58,952 nucleotides of DNA from assembly GCF_002102175.1 (NCBI RefSeq), contig NZ_LQOX01000056.1, positions 1-58,952 of the forward strand, given 5' to 3'. The stretch comes from Mycobacterium gastri (GTDB lineage Bacteria; Actinomycetota; Actinomycetes; Mycobacteriales; Mycobacteriaceae). The stretch's first letter is position 1. Every line of letters starts with the position of its first letter. Shown here piece by piece: positions 17,235-24,822 of this stretch. Both the position numbers and the translations under genes were made by a program. A model generated the notes under the pieces. It did no database searches. It saw nothing but the letters and a program-made list of their open reading frames with translations, and was not told where the DNA came from.

Positions 17235-18020
17235 TTAGCTACTTAGTGCATCGGGATGGCGGGCCAGGGCGCGGCGGGCGTAGTAACCGAAATTGGCCCG
17301 GCTGCGCGCCGGTGTCAGCGTCCAGTCATGGGCCTCTCGGGCCAGCTGCTCGGGCAGCTCGGCGATGGTTCCGGCGGCCATGGCGGCCAGCTGCAGTTTG
17401 GCGGCACGCTCGATCAGCACCGCCAGCGAGCACGCCTCCTCGATGCTGGCCCCGGCCACCACCTGTCCGTGATGGGCCAGCAACACCGCCTTCTTGGAAC
17501 CCAGTGCGGCGGTGATGATTTCGCCCTCCTCGTTGCCGACGGGAACGCCCGGCCAGTCGGCGAGAAACGCGCAGTCGTCGTAGAGCGGCGTGGTGTCCAT
17601 GTGCGACACGATCAGCGGAACCTTCAACATCGACAACGCCGCCACGTGGAAGGCGTGGGTGTGCACGATGCACTGCACGTCGGGACGCGCCCGATAGATC
17701 CAGCTGTGAAAACGGTTGGCGGGATTGGCCATACCGTCTCCGTGCAAGACGTTGAGGTCCTCGTCGACCAGCAGCAGGTTGTCTTCGGTGATCTCGTCGA
17801 ACCCCAGGCCCAGCCGCTGGGTGAAGTACGTCCCCGGGTCGTCGGCGCGGGCGGTGATCTGCCCGGCCAGGCCGGAGTCATGGCCGGCGTCGAACAGGGC
17901 GCGGCAGGTCAGCGCCACCTTCTGCCGGGTCGTCCAAGGCGATTCGGCCGTCTCGGCGCGCAGCCGCTCCTGGGCACGGCGCATCAGTTCGGACTTGGAA
18001 TCGGTAAAGGTGGTTGCCAT
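17235..18020 (-). CDS. Class II aldolase/adducin-domain protein
   Basis: This 261-residue protein has metal-binding histidines in CIVHTHAFH (H120, H122) and a third in LLAHHGQV. The phosphate-binding loop of fuculose-phosphate aldolase is replaced by GLAGQITAR, so the substrate probably lacks the phosphate. The same is true of many adducin-like relatives that act as decarboxylases or aldolases on unphosphorylated acids. The frame is open to 18188, but the ATG at 18020 starts the family's N-terminus. The DapA-like gene follows in the same transcript, and an XRE-cupin regulator diverges from it across 88 bases. Confidence 0.87.
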   Translation of the reverse strand: MATTFTDSKSELMRRAQERLRAETAESPWTTRQKVALTCRALFDAGHDSGLAGQITARADDPGTYFTQRLGLGFDEITEDNLLLVDEDLNVLHGDGMANPANRFHSWIYRARPDVQCIVHTHAFHVAALSMLKVPLIVSHMDTTPLYDDCAFLADWPGVPVGNEEGEIITAALGSKKAVLLAHHGQVVAGASIEEACSLAVLIERAAKLQLAAMAAGTIAELPEQLAREAHDWTLTPARSRANFGYYARRALARHPDALSS

Positions 18021-18048
18021 CGGCGGCTCTCCGGTATCGCGAGCGTGT

Positions 18049-18082
18049 GACACAATGGTAGCACTATAGGAAACCTTGTGTC
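18049..18082. promoter_or_regulatory. Divergent promoter region with GACACAA/TTGTGTC inverted repeat
   Basis: GACACAA (18049-18055) and TTGTGTC (18076-18082) are perfect inverted repeats 20 bases apart between the aldolase and XRE-cupin genes. Between them, on the minus strand, is TATAGT (18067-18062), a good -10 box for the aldolase gene. The arrangement fits autoregulation and repression by the divergent regulator, which is inference. Confidence 0.5.
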
Positions 18083-18108
18083 CCAGGGCGGGCGGAGGGA
18101 GTGTTCCG

Positions 18109-18633
18109 GTGACAGCACTGTTGCGCGCCGTTCGCAGGCATCGTGGCCTCACCCTGGAACAGCTCGCCGAACAGACCGGCCTGACCAAGAGCTACCTGTC
18201 CAAGATCGAGCGCGGGCACAGCACACCGTCAATCGCGGTGGCGCTCAAGGTCGCTCGAGCGCTCGACGTCGATGTGGGGCGGCTATTCTCCGACGAGACC
18301 GCTGAAGAGAAGATCACCGTCGACCGGGCAACCGACCGCGCCGGCCCGGTGCGGGGACGCTATCGAGCGCTGGCATCGACGTTGCTGGGAAAGTCCATGT
18401 CGCCGTTCCTGGTTCGCCCCACCGGCGACCCCGCTGACGACCCGCATCCCGAGCACGCCGGCCAGGAGTTCGTGTTCGTACACGCCGGCAGCGTCGAGCT
18501 CGTCTACGGCGACCAGACCATCACACTCGACACCGGCGACAGCGCCTACTTCGACGCGTCGGCCGGCCACGCCTTGCGGGCGGTCGGTGACGAGCGCGCG
18601 GAGGTCGTCGTCGTCACCCATGCCGGTCGCTGA
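18109..18633 (+). CDS. XRE-family regulator with cupin domain
   Basis: Residues ~5-60 are a lambda-repressor-like helix-turn-helix (RRHRGLTLEQLAEQTGLTKS, then SYLSKIERGHSTPS). Residues ~85-170 are a small cupin (EHAGQEFVFVHAGSVELVYG, then DTGDSAYFDASAGHALRAV). This pair of domains is typical of one-component regulators that sense a small molecule through the cupin. The GTG at 18109 has GGGAG seven bases upstream; a TTG at 18076 is in frame but lies inside the candidate operator. It most likely controls the divergent aldolase/DapA-like pair. Confidence 0.88.
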   Translation: MTALLRAVRRHRGLTLEQLAEQTGLTKSYLSKIERGHSTPSIAVALKVARALDVDVGRLFSDETAEEKITVDRATDRAGPVRGRYRALASTLLGKSMSPFLVRPTGDPADDPHPEHAGQEFVFVHAGSVELVYGDQTITLDTGDSAYFDASAGHALRAVGDERAEVVVVTHAGR

Positions 18634-19014
18634 AGCCAGGGCTCGGCCCCGGTGGCCATCGCCACCGACGACGCTTCGACCCACTCGTCGCCGGTCAACT
18701 TCGGAGATCACCGACCGGCGGTGGAGTTGATCTCCGGCAGCAGTGCTCAGCACCGGCGCCCCGGCGGTGCCTGCCGGACCCACCGGTCCCACCGCGCTCG
18801 CCGGCAGCCCGGCGCCCACACCGCCCGTCGAGTCGGAATCGGCGACGTTGCCGAGCCGGCGGAGCGTTGGCCGGGCTCGATTTGGACCAGGTCCGAGGCT
18901 CCTCAGAAAGCGAGCCGGCCCGCCGGCCGGCGACGTGGTTGTGCCCTGGCCCGGTGGCCGACGGCACTACATGCGGCTTGCGCTCAACGGATTGACTTTG
19001 CTGCTAAGGCCCGT
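18634..19014. other. Intergenic stretch without a supported gene
   Basis: The 381 bases between the XRE-cupin gene and the MmpS-like gene are open in several frames, as expected at this GC content, but none has a recognisable domain or convincing ribosome binding site. A Pro/Gly-rich reading around 18750-18830 is compositional. It may be gene debris. Confidence 0.4.
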
Positions 19015-19458
19015 TCACCACGGCCGGGTCGAGCAGGTGACTCCGCTGCCACCGTTCTGCGACACCGTTACCTGACCGTCGACGGCGATCTCGCAGTGGA
19101 ATTCCGGGTTGACCCGCAGCCCGCCACTGGCGGTGACGATCGCCCACTGGTTCGGGTTTACCAGCGTGGTCGTATAGACCAGCGGGTCGCCGCCGGTGAT
19201 CGGGGCGTGCACGGTGGTCATGTACTTCGACGAGTCGGCGTTGAACGCCGCCTGGCTGGGCGGGTCGCTGTTCATGTACTGGATGTTGGCCATCAAATCA
19301 CTGGTGGTGGTTACGGTGTAGGTCACCTGATGCCCGGCCGGGTCCGCATGGGAGACCGCCGGCGTTGCCGCAATCCCCGCCACTGCCAAGGCCGCTGCGG
19401 CCATTGCCACACAGCCTGCCGCTGCGACCGCGCTTACCGTCTTTCGCACGTCTGTCAT
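19015..19458 (-). CDS. Secreted MmpS-like small protein (Rv2576c-like)
   Basis: This 147-residue protein has an N-terminal signal peptide or anchor: positively charged VRK, then an Ala-rich hydrophobic stretch to residue ~38, ending near VSHAD. The mature part has an MmpS-like beta-sandwich pattern: VTYTVTTTSDLMANIQYMN, then NPNQWAIVTASG and FHCEIAVDGQVTVSQNGG with two cysteines. MmpS proteins assist MmpL transporters. The ATG at 19458 gives a length close to M. tuberculosis Rv2576c. It diverges from the patatin gene, and an MmpL gene lies about 5 kb downstream of it, so a functional link is possible but not shown. Confidence 0.75.
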   Translation of the reverse strand: MTDVRKTVSAVAAAGCVAMAAAALAVAGIAATPAVSHADPAGHQVTYTVTTTSDLMANIQYMNSDPPSQAAFNADSSKYMTTVHAPITGGDPLVYTTTLVNPNQWAIVTASGGLRVNPEFHCEIAVDGQVTVSQNGGSGVTCSTRPW

Positions 19459-19553
19459 ATCGAAAACGCTACCGGATTCGTTACTGGGGGTACGGATTTG
19501 CGATCTCGCCGGAAGCCGCAGCCGCGGCGGCAAAAGGTCCTTAGTATCCATCT

Positions 19554-20399
19554 GTGACCACTGCGTTCGTGTTCTCCGGCGGCGCGAGCCTCGGCGCCAT
19601 CCAGGTCGGGATGCTGCAGGCCCTGGCGGATGAAGGCATCAGGCCGGACCTGATCATCGGCACCTCCGTCGGCGCGCTCAATGGTGCCTGGATCGCCGCG
19701 CGGCCCGATGCCGAGGGCGTTCGGGAGCTGGCAAAGGTGTGGCTGTCGCTCAGCCGCAAGGAGGTATTCCCCACCCACCCGGTCGCCGGGCTGCTGGGCT
19801 TCCTCGGCCGCCGTCAGCATTTGGTGCCCAGCGCGGGTCTGCGGCGCATTCTGACCCGGGAACTCGGTTTCACCAGGCTCGAGGATGCTCCGATCCCGTT
19901 CCACGTGGTGGCCACCGACGTGATCTCGGGCATCGACGTCCTGCTCTCCTCCGGAGACGCGGTCGACGCGATCGCTGCCAGCGCGGCCATCCCGGGAATC
20001 TTCCCGCCGGTCAACATCGACGGGCGCGATCTGATGGACGGCGGCGTGGTGAACAACACCCCGGTATCACACGCGATCGCCCTTGGCGCCGACCAGGTCT
20101 GGGTGTTGCCGACCGGCTACTCATGTGCCCTGCCCACGTCACCACCATCGGCGGTCACGATGGTTTTGCACGCGATATCGCTTGCCGTCAATCATCGCCT
20201 CGCCCTCGACATCGAGCGCTTCGAGCAGACCGCCGACCTGCGCGTCATCCGCCCGCTGTGTCCGGTCTCCATCTCCGGAGTCGACTTCTCGCATGCGGCA
20301 ACGCTTATCGAGCGGTCGCACGAGGCGACCCGCCAGTGGTTGGCGGCCAGCCCCATGTCCACCGGCCAGGCCGCACTGCTCGAACCGCACCTGCATTAG
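19554..20399 (+). CDS. Patatin-like phospholipase
   Basis: This 281-residue patatin domain has the oxyanion loop FSGGASLGAIQ, the nucleophile Ser38 in GTSVG (36-40) and the partner Asp162 in DGG. The catalytic Ser-Asp dyad is therefore intact. Such enzymes hydrolyse acyl esters of lipids. No signal peptide or membrane segment is seen. The GTG at 19554 is 95 bases from the divergent MmpS-like start. It ends 211 bases before the isoprenoid operon and has the same direction; whether it belongs with it is uncertain. No patatin is expected at this site in M. tuberculosis. Confidence 0.9.
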   Translation: MTTAFVFSGGASLGAIQVGMLQALADEGIRPDLIIGTSVGALNGAWIAARPDAEGVRELAKVWLSLSRKEVFPTHPVAGLLGFLGRRQHLVPSAGLRRILTRELGFTRLEDAPIPFHVVATDVISGIDVLLSSGDAVDAIAASAAIPGIFPPVNIDGRDLMDGGVVNNTPVSHAIALGADQVWVLPTGYSCALPTSPPSAVTMVLHAISLAVNHRLALDIERFEQTADLRVIRPLCPVSISGVDFSHAATLIERSHEATRQWLAASPMSTGQAALLEPHLH

Positions 20400-20423
20400 C
20401 CGGGACCGCCGTGTAAAGCAACT

Positions 20424-20435
20424 TGACACGTGTCA
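20424..20435. promoter_or_regulatory. Perfect 12-bp palindrome TGACACGTGTCA
   Basis: It lies 25 bases after the patatin stop and six bases before the second dyad. It is a plausible operator for a dimeric regulator, and no regulator gene is adjacent. The overlapping TTGACA (20423-20428) looks like a -35 box but has no fitting -10 box. Confidence 0.45.
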
Positions 20436-20441
20436 GGTTAG

Positions 20442-20459
20442 GTCCCCCGATCGGGGGAC
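20442..20459. promoter_or_regulatory. Perfect 18-bp palindrome containing GTCCCC-N6-GGGGAC
   Basis: This palindrome lies about 150 bases before the first gene of the isoprenoid operon. Its core is shared with the dyad at 13414-13435 upstream of the 26-codon gene. A TAACCGATCATCGGA element follows at 20492-20506, echoing TAACGATAATCGGA at 13475-13488. It could be an operator for a regulator common to both loci; a terminator for the patatin gene is the alternative, but no U-run follows. Confidence 0.5.
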
Positions 20460-20610
20460 AATTCACCAATCGTCGTGGTGGACAACATTTTTAACCGATC
20501 ATCGGATAGCCGAATCGGTTCGCGGACGGCAGCATTGACTCAGCATGAATTAATCCGGAAGGAAATGATCCGGCAGGAAATCGCTGGGTCCGGCTCTCGA
20601 GGAGAAGGTG

Positions 20611-21723
20611 GTGAGACGCATTTGTACCGCCGAGCCAGCACTGTCCGGTGAGGCGCGGGAGCACCAAAGCGGCCAGCTAGGCGCGGTACGCACGCTCTGC
20701 GCCCGCTCCGACCGGACCGCGCAGACCCGGTCAACTGGCGCGGCATCGGGACGGGCCACTGACAGCATCCCCGATCAATTGCACCTGGTCGCTGGCCGTC
20801 TGCACGAAATCCTGGTCACCGGCTGCAGTTTCGACCCGATCTATCGACACATCCTCACCGCCCCCGGCAAGCGGGTCCGGGCCGGCCTGGGGCTAGCCTG
20901 CTTCCGCCTGCAACCTTCCGCCGCCACGGTGTCACCTGCCGAGGCGATCGACCTGGCCTGCGCGATCGAGATGTTCCACGAGTCGTCGCTCATCCACGAC
21001 GACATCTGCGACGGCTCGCTGTTAAGACGTGGCGCCGCATCGGTTCCGGCAGCGTTCGGCGTCCGAATCGCGGCCCGGGCCGGATTCCACTTGGCGGGCA
21101 CCGCATTACAGATCCTCGCGCGGGTGGTGGACGACAACCCGGCGGTATTCGCGAGAGTTGGCGAGGACCCGGCCGTCACCTACCTCGACCAGCTCTCGGA
21201 ACTGTCCTTCGGCCAGCTCATCGAGACCCTGCCGCCCGCGATCGACGACGCCGCCCTGCGCCGCCACTACGAACGTGTGGCCGCGGCGAAAACCGGCACC
21301 CTGTTCCGCCTCGCATGCTCCTACGGTGGCACGGCGGGCGGAGTCGACGCCGACGGACTGCGCGCCCTGATGGGGTATGCCGACCAGCTGGCCTTGGCCT
21401 TTCAGATCATGGACGACGTATGCGACGTCGAGGGCGGCCCGTCACTCGGCAAGAAGTCCTGCGGCGACCTGGACCGCCGAGTGCCGACGTGGCCGGTGAT
21501 CGAATGGCTGGCCATGCGTCCCGGTTCTCGTGAGCTGTGGCTCTCGGAGCTGACTCCCAGCGCCGTGCTCCAGGCCGAGTTGGTGCGCAGCGGCGCCACC
21601 CGGGCCGCCCGCGCGGTTGCCGTCCACGCCGCCGAGACGGCTTGCCGGGCGCTGGATGTGTTCCCGCCCTCAGTCGCTCGCGACCATCTGCGCGAACTGA
21701 CGGTGCGAGTGGTCTCCCGATGA
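20611..21723 (+). CDS. Trans-polyprenyl diphosphate synthase (GGPP-synthase-like)
   Basis: This 370-residue enzyme has both aspartate-rich motifs of prenyl-chain elongation: DDICD (130-134) after SSLIH, and DDVCD (268-272) in LAFQIMDDVCDVEG. It condenses isopentenyl diphosphate with an allylic primer. The residue five places before the first motif is Ser rather than an aromatic, which tends to allow C20 or longer chains, so geranylgeranyl diphosphate is the likely product (inference). The GTG at 20611 has AGGAG six bases upstream; a GTG at 20608 is closer. The first ~50 residues are Ser/Arg-rich and outside the fold. It is the first gene of a five-gene operon. Confidence 0.9.
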   Translation: MRRICTAEPALSGEAREHQSGQLGAVRTLCARSDRTAQTRSTGAASGRATDSIPDQLHLVAGRLHEILVTGCSFDPIYRHILTAPGKRVRAGLGLACFRLQPSAATVSPAEAIDLACAIEMFHESSLIHDDICDGSLLRRGAASVPAAFGVRIAARAGFHLAGTALQILARVVDDNPAVFARVGEDPAVTYLDQLSELSFGQLIETLPPAIDDAALRRHYERVAAAKTGTLFRLACSYGGTAGGVDADGLRALMGYADQLALAFQIMDDVCDVEGGPSLGKKSCGDLDRRVPTWPVIEWLAMRPGSRELWLSELTPSAVLQAELVRSGATRAARAVAVHAAETACRALDVFPPSVARDHLRELTVRVVSR

Positions 21724-22991
21724 GCGGCGTGCGAATTGGCGACCTGGCCTACGGGTTGCGACAGCTGCGCCGCGCGCCAGACCTGACCGCGATGCGCGCT
21801 GCAGAGTCCCCGGATCGGCTGGCCCGGCTGGCACTGGTCCCGGCGGCCCGAAATCTGGGCATCGCCATCGGTTTGCTGCCTGCCCACCTGCGGGACGAGG
21901 CCACCGCCGCCCTGCTCGCCTGCCGGGTGCTCGACGCCTACGAAGACCTGATGGACCCGCAGCTGGCCGGCAACGCCGTGCTGCTCGCCGCGAACTACCT
22001 GCGCGCAACGACTGGGACGCCGCCCCCACCGCTACGGGCGGTCACGCTGCGCGACAGCGAAGCCGTCGACCTGATCTTGGCCACCCGCATCCGCGACGTC
22101 CGGGCGATGGTGTCGGCACTGCCCTGCGAGGGACAGCAACGGGTCGGCCGGCTGCTGGTCGACATCGGCCAGGTGATGGCCCGCAACATCGATTCCCCGC
22201 TACCGCGGGCAACCTACAGCGAGGGTGTGCTCGGGCGGGTGGCGCTGTATGCCTGTTCGCTGCTCACCGAGGGCGCCTGCACCGGCGCCGATCTGGGAGA
22301 ACTCGCAGGTTGCATAGGCATTGCCGCCCAACTGGCCAATGACTTGCGCGACGGCGAGCTGGCGCTTTACGGCGCCGGCGATCACGCGGAGCTGCGGCGT
22401 GCGGTGCTGCTGCAACTGCTGGTTCCCGCCCTGGGCGGCTTCGCGCTGCTGGCGCATGTGGGCCCGCGCATCCCCAGTCGTGGTGCCCGAACGGCGATGG
22501 CCTACCTGACCATCACCACGACGGCGTTCTTGTGCGCGTCGGTCGGGGCGCCCGCACCGTACCGGCGGTCGCTGCGGCTCGCAGCGGTAGTGCTGGCGGC
22601 TCGCTCACCGGTTCGCTGGGCGGCGATGCTGGCGCGGGTACGGCACTGCGCCGACGCGGCTATCCACCGGCTGCTCGATGCATCGCCCGAACTCAGCACC
22701 GGGCCGGATCGCGCTGCAGACGTGCTCCGGCTGGGCGACCGTAGCGTGAGGTCCCTCGCCATCGGGCCACTGACCGTCGACCTCGCCTTCGCGCTTGTCG
22801 ATGCCCTTCCGGAAGAACCACTGACCGCCGAACTACCCGGCAATCAGAAGCGCCGCATGATGATCGCCGACCACCTGGCCTTCGGCGCCTTAGAGCGGTT
22901 GCGGCCCAACGACACCGACGCGATGTTCGCGCTCGCCGCACAATTTCAGCTCACCGCACTCGACGTAGCAAACCAGGGGGAACACCGATGA
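21720..22991 (+). CDS. Squalene/phytoene-synthase-like protein with C-terminal extension
   Basis: The N-terminal ~230 of 423 residues resemble head-to-head prenyl synthases: ARNLGIAIGLLP, then the first acidic motif DAYED (72-76) within CRVLDAYEDLMD. In the second motif, Q203, N207 and R210-D211 are kept in QLANDLRDGE, but the final acidic pair of the squalene-synthase DYxED is not. The remaining ~190 residues are hydrophobic and helical (LLVPALGGFALLAHV, then LTITTTAFLCASV), giving a protein about 100 residues longer than phytoene synthase. It overlaps the previous gene by four bases (ATGA). The product could be a head-to-head isoprenoid, or the altered motif may mean another reaction. Confidence 0.75.
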   Translation: MSGVRIGDLAYGLRQLRRAPDLTAMRAAESPDRLARLALVPAARNLGIAIGLLPAHLRDEATAALLACRVLDAYEDLMDPQLAGNAVLLAANYLRATTGTPPPPLRAVTLRDSEAVDLILATRIRDVRAMVSALPCEGQQRVGRLLVDIGQVMARNIDSPLPRATYSEGVLGRVALYACSLLTEGACTGADLGELAGCIGIAAQLANDLRDGELALYGAGDHAELRRAVLLQLLVPALGGFALLAHVGPRIPSRGARTAMAYLTITTTAFLCASVGAPAPYRRSLRLAAVVLAARSPVRWAAMLARVRHCADAAIHRLLDASPELSTGPDRAADVLRLGDRSVRSLAIGPLTVDLAFALVDALPEEPLTAELPGNQKRRMMIADHLAFGALERLRPNDTDAMFALAAQFQLTALDVANQGEHR

Positions 22992-24004
22992 CCACCACTT
23001 CACCTGTCCGCAGCACCGCAAAGCCTGGTGCGTCCGCCGAGCCGCTGCCCTTCAGCCGCCGAGTGCTCAAGCTCGAGCATCCGGCGAACGTCGGTCCACT
23101 TCTGCACATTGCATGCTGGATCGCACTGCTGGCATTCGGCCTGTCGGTACCGGCTGCCACCAGATGGTATCTGGCGGTGCCGCTGATCATCACGCTTGGG
23201 CTGCTGAACTTTTCGATCACCATCGGCATCCTGCACATGCACACTCATCGGCCGTTGTTCGTGTCGCGACGGGCCAACCGTGCACTGGACCTGCTGTGCT
23301 GCATGCCGGCCGCGCTGACTGCCGCCGACATGTACGAAGTGCATGTCGTCAACCACCACCGCTACAACGACGGGCCCGGAGACGTCACCTCCACCGAGGG
23401 ACGCGAGCACGGATGGCGTGCCGTCTGGTACTGGATGCGGTACAGCTCTGTGGTCAAAACGCACACCGCGAGAACGGTTTTCGCGGCAAACCCATCACCC
23501 AGTCGGCGAAAGCGACGCCGCCAGTTCGTCTTCGACTTCACGCTCATCACGACGCTGATCTGGATTACCTTCTTGACCGCCGACCCGCTGCGCTTCACGC
23601 TCTTCTACTGGATCCCTTTCCTGATCACCCAGGCGACCTCCGGCTACTTCGCCTGGCTGACCCACGGCCCGGCACGGGTCTTCGATGACGACCCGAGCAA
23701 GTCGTTGAACACGGTGGGAAACTGGCTGAATTTCTTCATCTTCAACCAGGGCTACCACAGCGTCCACCACCGCTACCCCGGCATCCACTGGACACAGATT
23801 CCCGACAAGTTCGACTTCATGCTGCAGGTCGAGCCCGACGTCATCGTGCCCTACTGGATGACGCTCACCTCGTGCTGGCGGCTGTTCGTGCCCGGAGGCT
23901 TTCTCGACGCGTCCCACGGCCGGCAGTGGAAAGCCAAGCTGGCGAAGCGGCTTGAGCAGGGAACCGTTCGCGCACGCTACCTCCCGTGGTTCGCATGGAT
24001 CTGA
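22988..24004 (+). CDS. Membrane di-iron fatty-acid-desaturase/hydroxylase family protein
   Basis: This 338-residue membrane protein has three histidine clusters typical of di-iron membrane oxygenases: H83-M-H85-T-H87, H119-x3-H123-H124 and H257-x2-H260-H261 (GYHSVHHRYPG). Hydrophobic segments lie at ~35-80, ~175-215 and ~285-300. Relatives include acyl-lipid desaturases, alkane hydroxylases and carotenoid ketolases/hydroxylases. Within this operon the substrate is probably the isoprenoid made by the two preceding enzymes, which is inference. It overlaps the previous stop by four bases. Confidence 0.88.
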   Translation: MTTTSPVRSTAKPGASAEPLPFSRRVLKLEHPANVGPLLHIACWIALLAFGLSVPAATRWYLAVPLIITLGLLNFSITIGILHMHTHRPLFVSRRANRALDLLCCMPAALTAADMYEVHVVNHHRYNDGPGDVTSTEGREHGWRAVWYWMRYSSVVKTHTARTVFAANPSPSRRKRRRQFVFDFTLITTLIWITFLTADPLRFTLFYWIPFLITQATSGYFAWLTHGPARVFDDDPSKSLNTVGNWLNFFIFNQGYHSVHHRYPGIHWTQIPDKFDFMLQVEPDVIVPYWMTLTSCWRLFVPGGFLDASHGRQWKAKLAKRLEQGTVRARYLPWFAWI

Positions 24005-24810
24005 TCATCCGGGGCCTGGTGTCAGACCCGCGCCGCCTCGTCGCCGTCATCCTGGCGCTCACCGGATACGCCTTTGCCGGGATTACGGTGCCGCTGTTTC
24101 TCTTGTTCGCCGGCGGGTGGTGGCTGCCCAAAACAGTCGACGCCGGCGCGCACCTGGCAGCGGGCCCCGCGTTGCTGATCGACGTCGTGCTGTTGACATT
24201 GTTCGGCCTGCAGCATTCGGGTATGGCCCGGCCGTCGGTCAAGACGTTCGTAACACGTTGGGTGCCACTGGCTTTGGAGCGCAGTTTCTACGTCGTCATG
24301 ACCAGTCTTGCGGTGTGGGTACTGTGCCTGGGCTGGCAACCGCTGCCCGGGCACATCTGGTCTGCCGGCGGAATCGGTTCGGCGGTTCTCGACGCAGGGT
24401 TCTGGTTCGGCGTCGCCCTCGTCTACGTGGCCACACTGTTGTTGAACCACTTTCGCCTGCTCGGTATCAGTCAGGCCTACCGCCGCTACGTGCTCCGGGT
24501 GTCCGACGCCAGCTGTGACCGGCTGCAGGTGCGTGGGCCCTACCGGCTGGTTCGTCATCCGCTGATGACCGGCCTGTTGATCTGTTTCTGGTCCGCCAGC
24601 ACGTTCACCGTCGGGCATCTGCTCTGGGCGGCCGGCCTGACCGGCTACATCCTGCTGGGCACCCACCTGGAGGAACGCGACCTCGTCGCCCGCTTTGGCA
24701 CGGCCTATCGCAGCTATGCCGGGCGGGTGCCCGCGTTCGTCCCGTCGCCGCTCCGGTTCCTGATCGCCCGTGGCGTCCGCACTGTCCCGGCCTCCGCCGT
24801 AAAGCCGTGA
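23995..24810 (+). CDS. Membrane methyltransferase-like protein, NnrU/MddA (isoprenylcysteine methyltransferase fold)
   Basis: This 271-residue protein has about five to six membrane segments. The hallmark of the family is present: LFGLQHSGMARPSVK, then RGPYRLVRHPLMTG and the C-terminal GTHLEERDLVARFGTAYRSYAG, the SAM-binding part of the isoprenylcysteine carboxyl methyltransferase fold. Its closest families are NnrU and methanethiol S-methyltransferase. In this setting it may methylate a carboxyl or hydroxyl group on the isoprenoid. The ATG at 23995 overlaps the oxygenase gene by ten bases; a GTG at 23986 is also in frame. The MmpL gene follows after 12 bases. Confidence 0.8.
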   Translation: MDLIIRGLVSDPRRLVAVILALTGYAFAGITVPLFLLFAGGWWLPKTVDAGAHLAAGPALLIDVVLLTLFGLQHSGMARPSVKTFVTRWVPLALERSFYVVMTSLAVWVLCLGWQPLPGHIWSAGGIGSAVLDAGFWFGVALVYVATLLLNHFRLLGISQAYRRYVLRVSDASCDRLQVRGPYRLVRHPLMTGLLICFWSASTFTVGHLLWAAGLTGYILLGTHLEERDLVARFGTAYRSYAGRVPAFVPSPLRFLIARGVRTVPASAVKP

Positions 24811-24822
24811 GACGGCGATCAG

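Noticed and set aside
18743..19075. 110-codon plus-strand ORF between the XRE-cupin and MmpS-like genes
   Set aside because: Pro/Gly-rich low-complexity reading with no ribosome binding site; its end overlaps the supported minus-strand gene.
20423..20428. TTGACA as a -35 box of the isoprenoid operon
   Set aside because: No -10-like hexamer occurs 16-19 bases downstream; the hexamer is part of the TGACACGTGTCA palindrome.
20566..20652. 28-codon ORF (MIRQEIAGSG...) in the leader of the isoprenoid operon
   Set aside because: It overlaps the operon's own ribosome binding site and first codons in another frame and has only a weak Shine-Dalgarno; a leader peptide cannot be excluded but is not supported.
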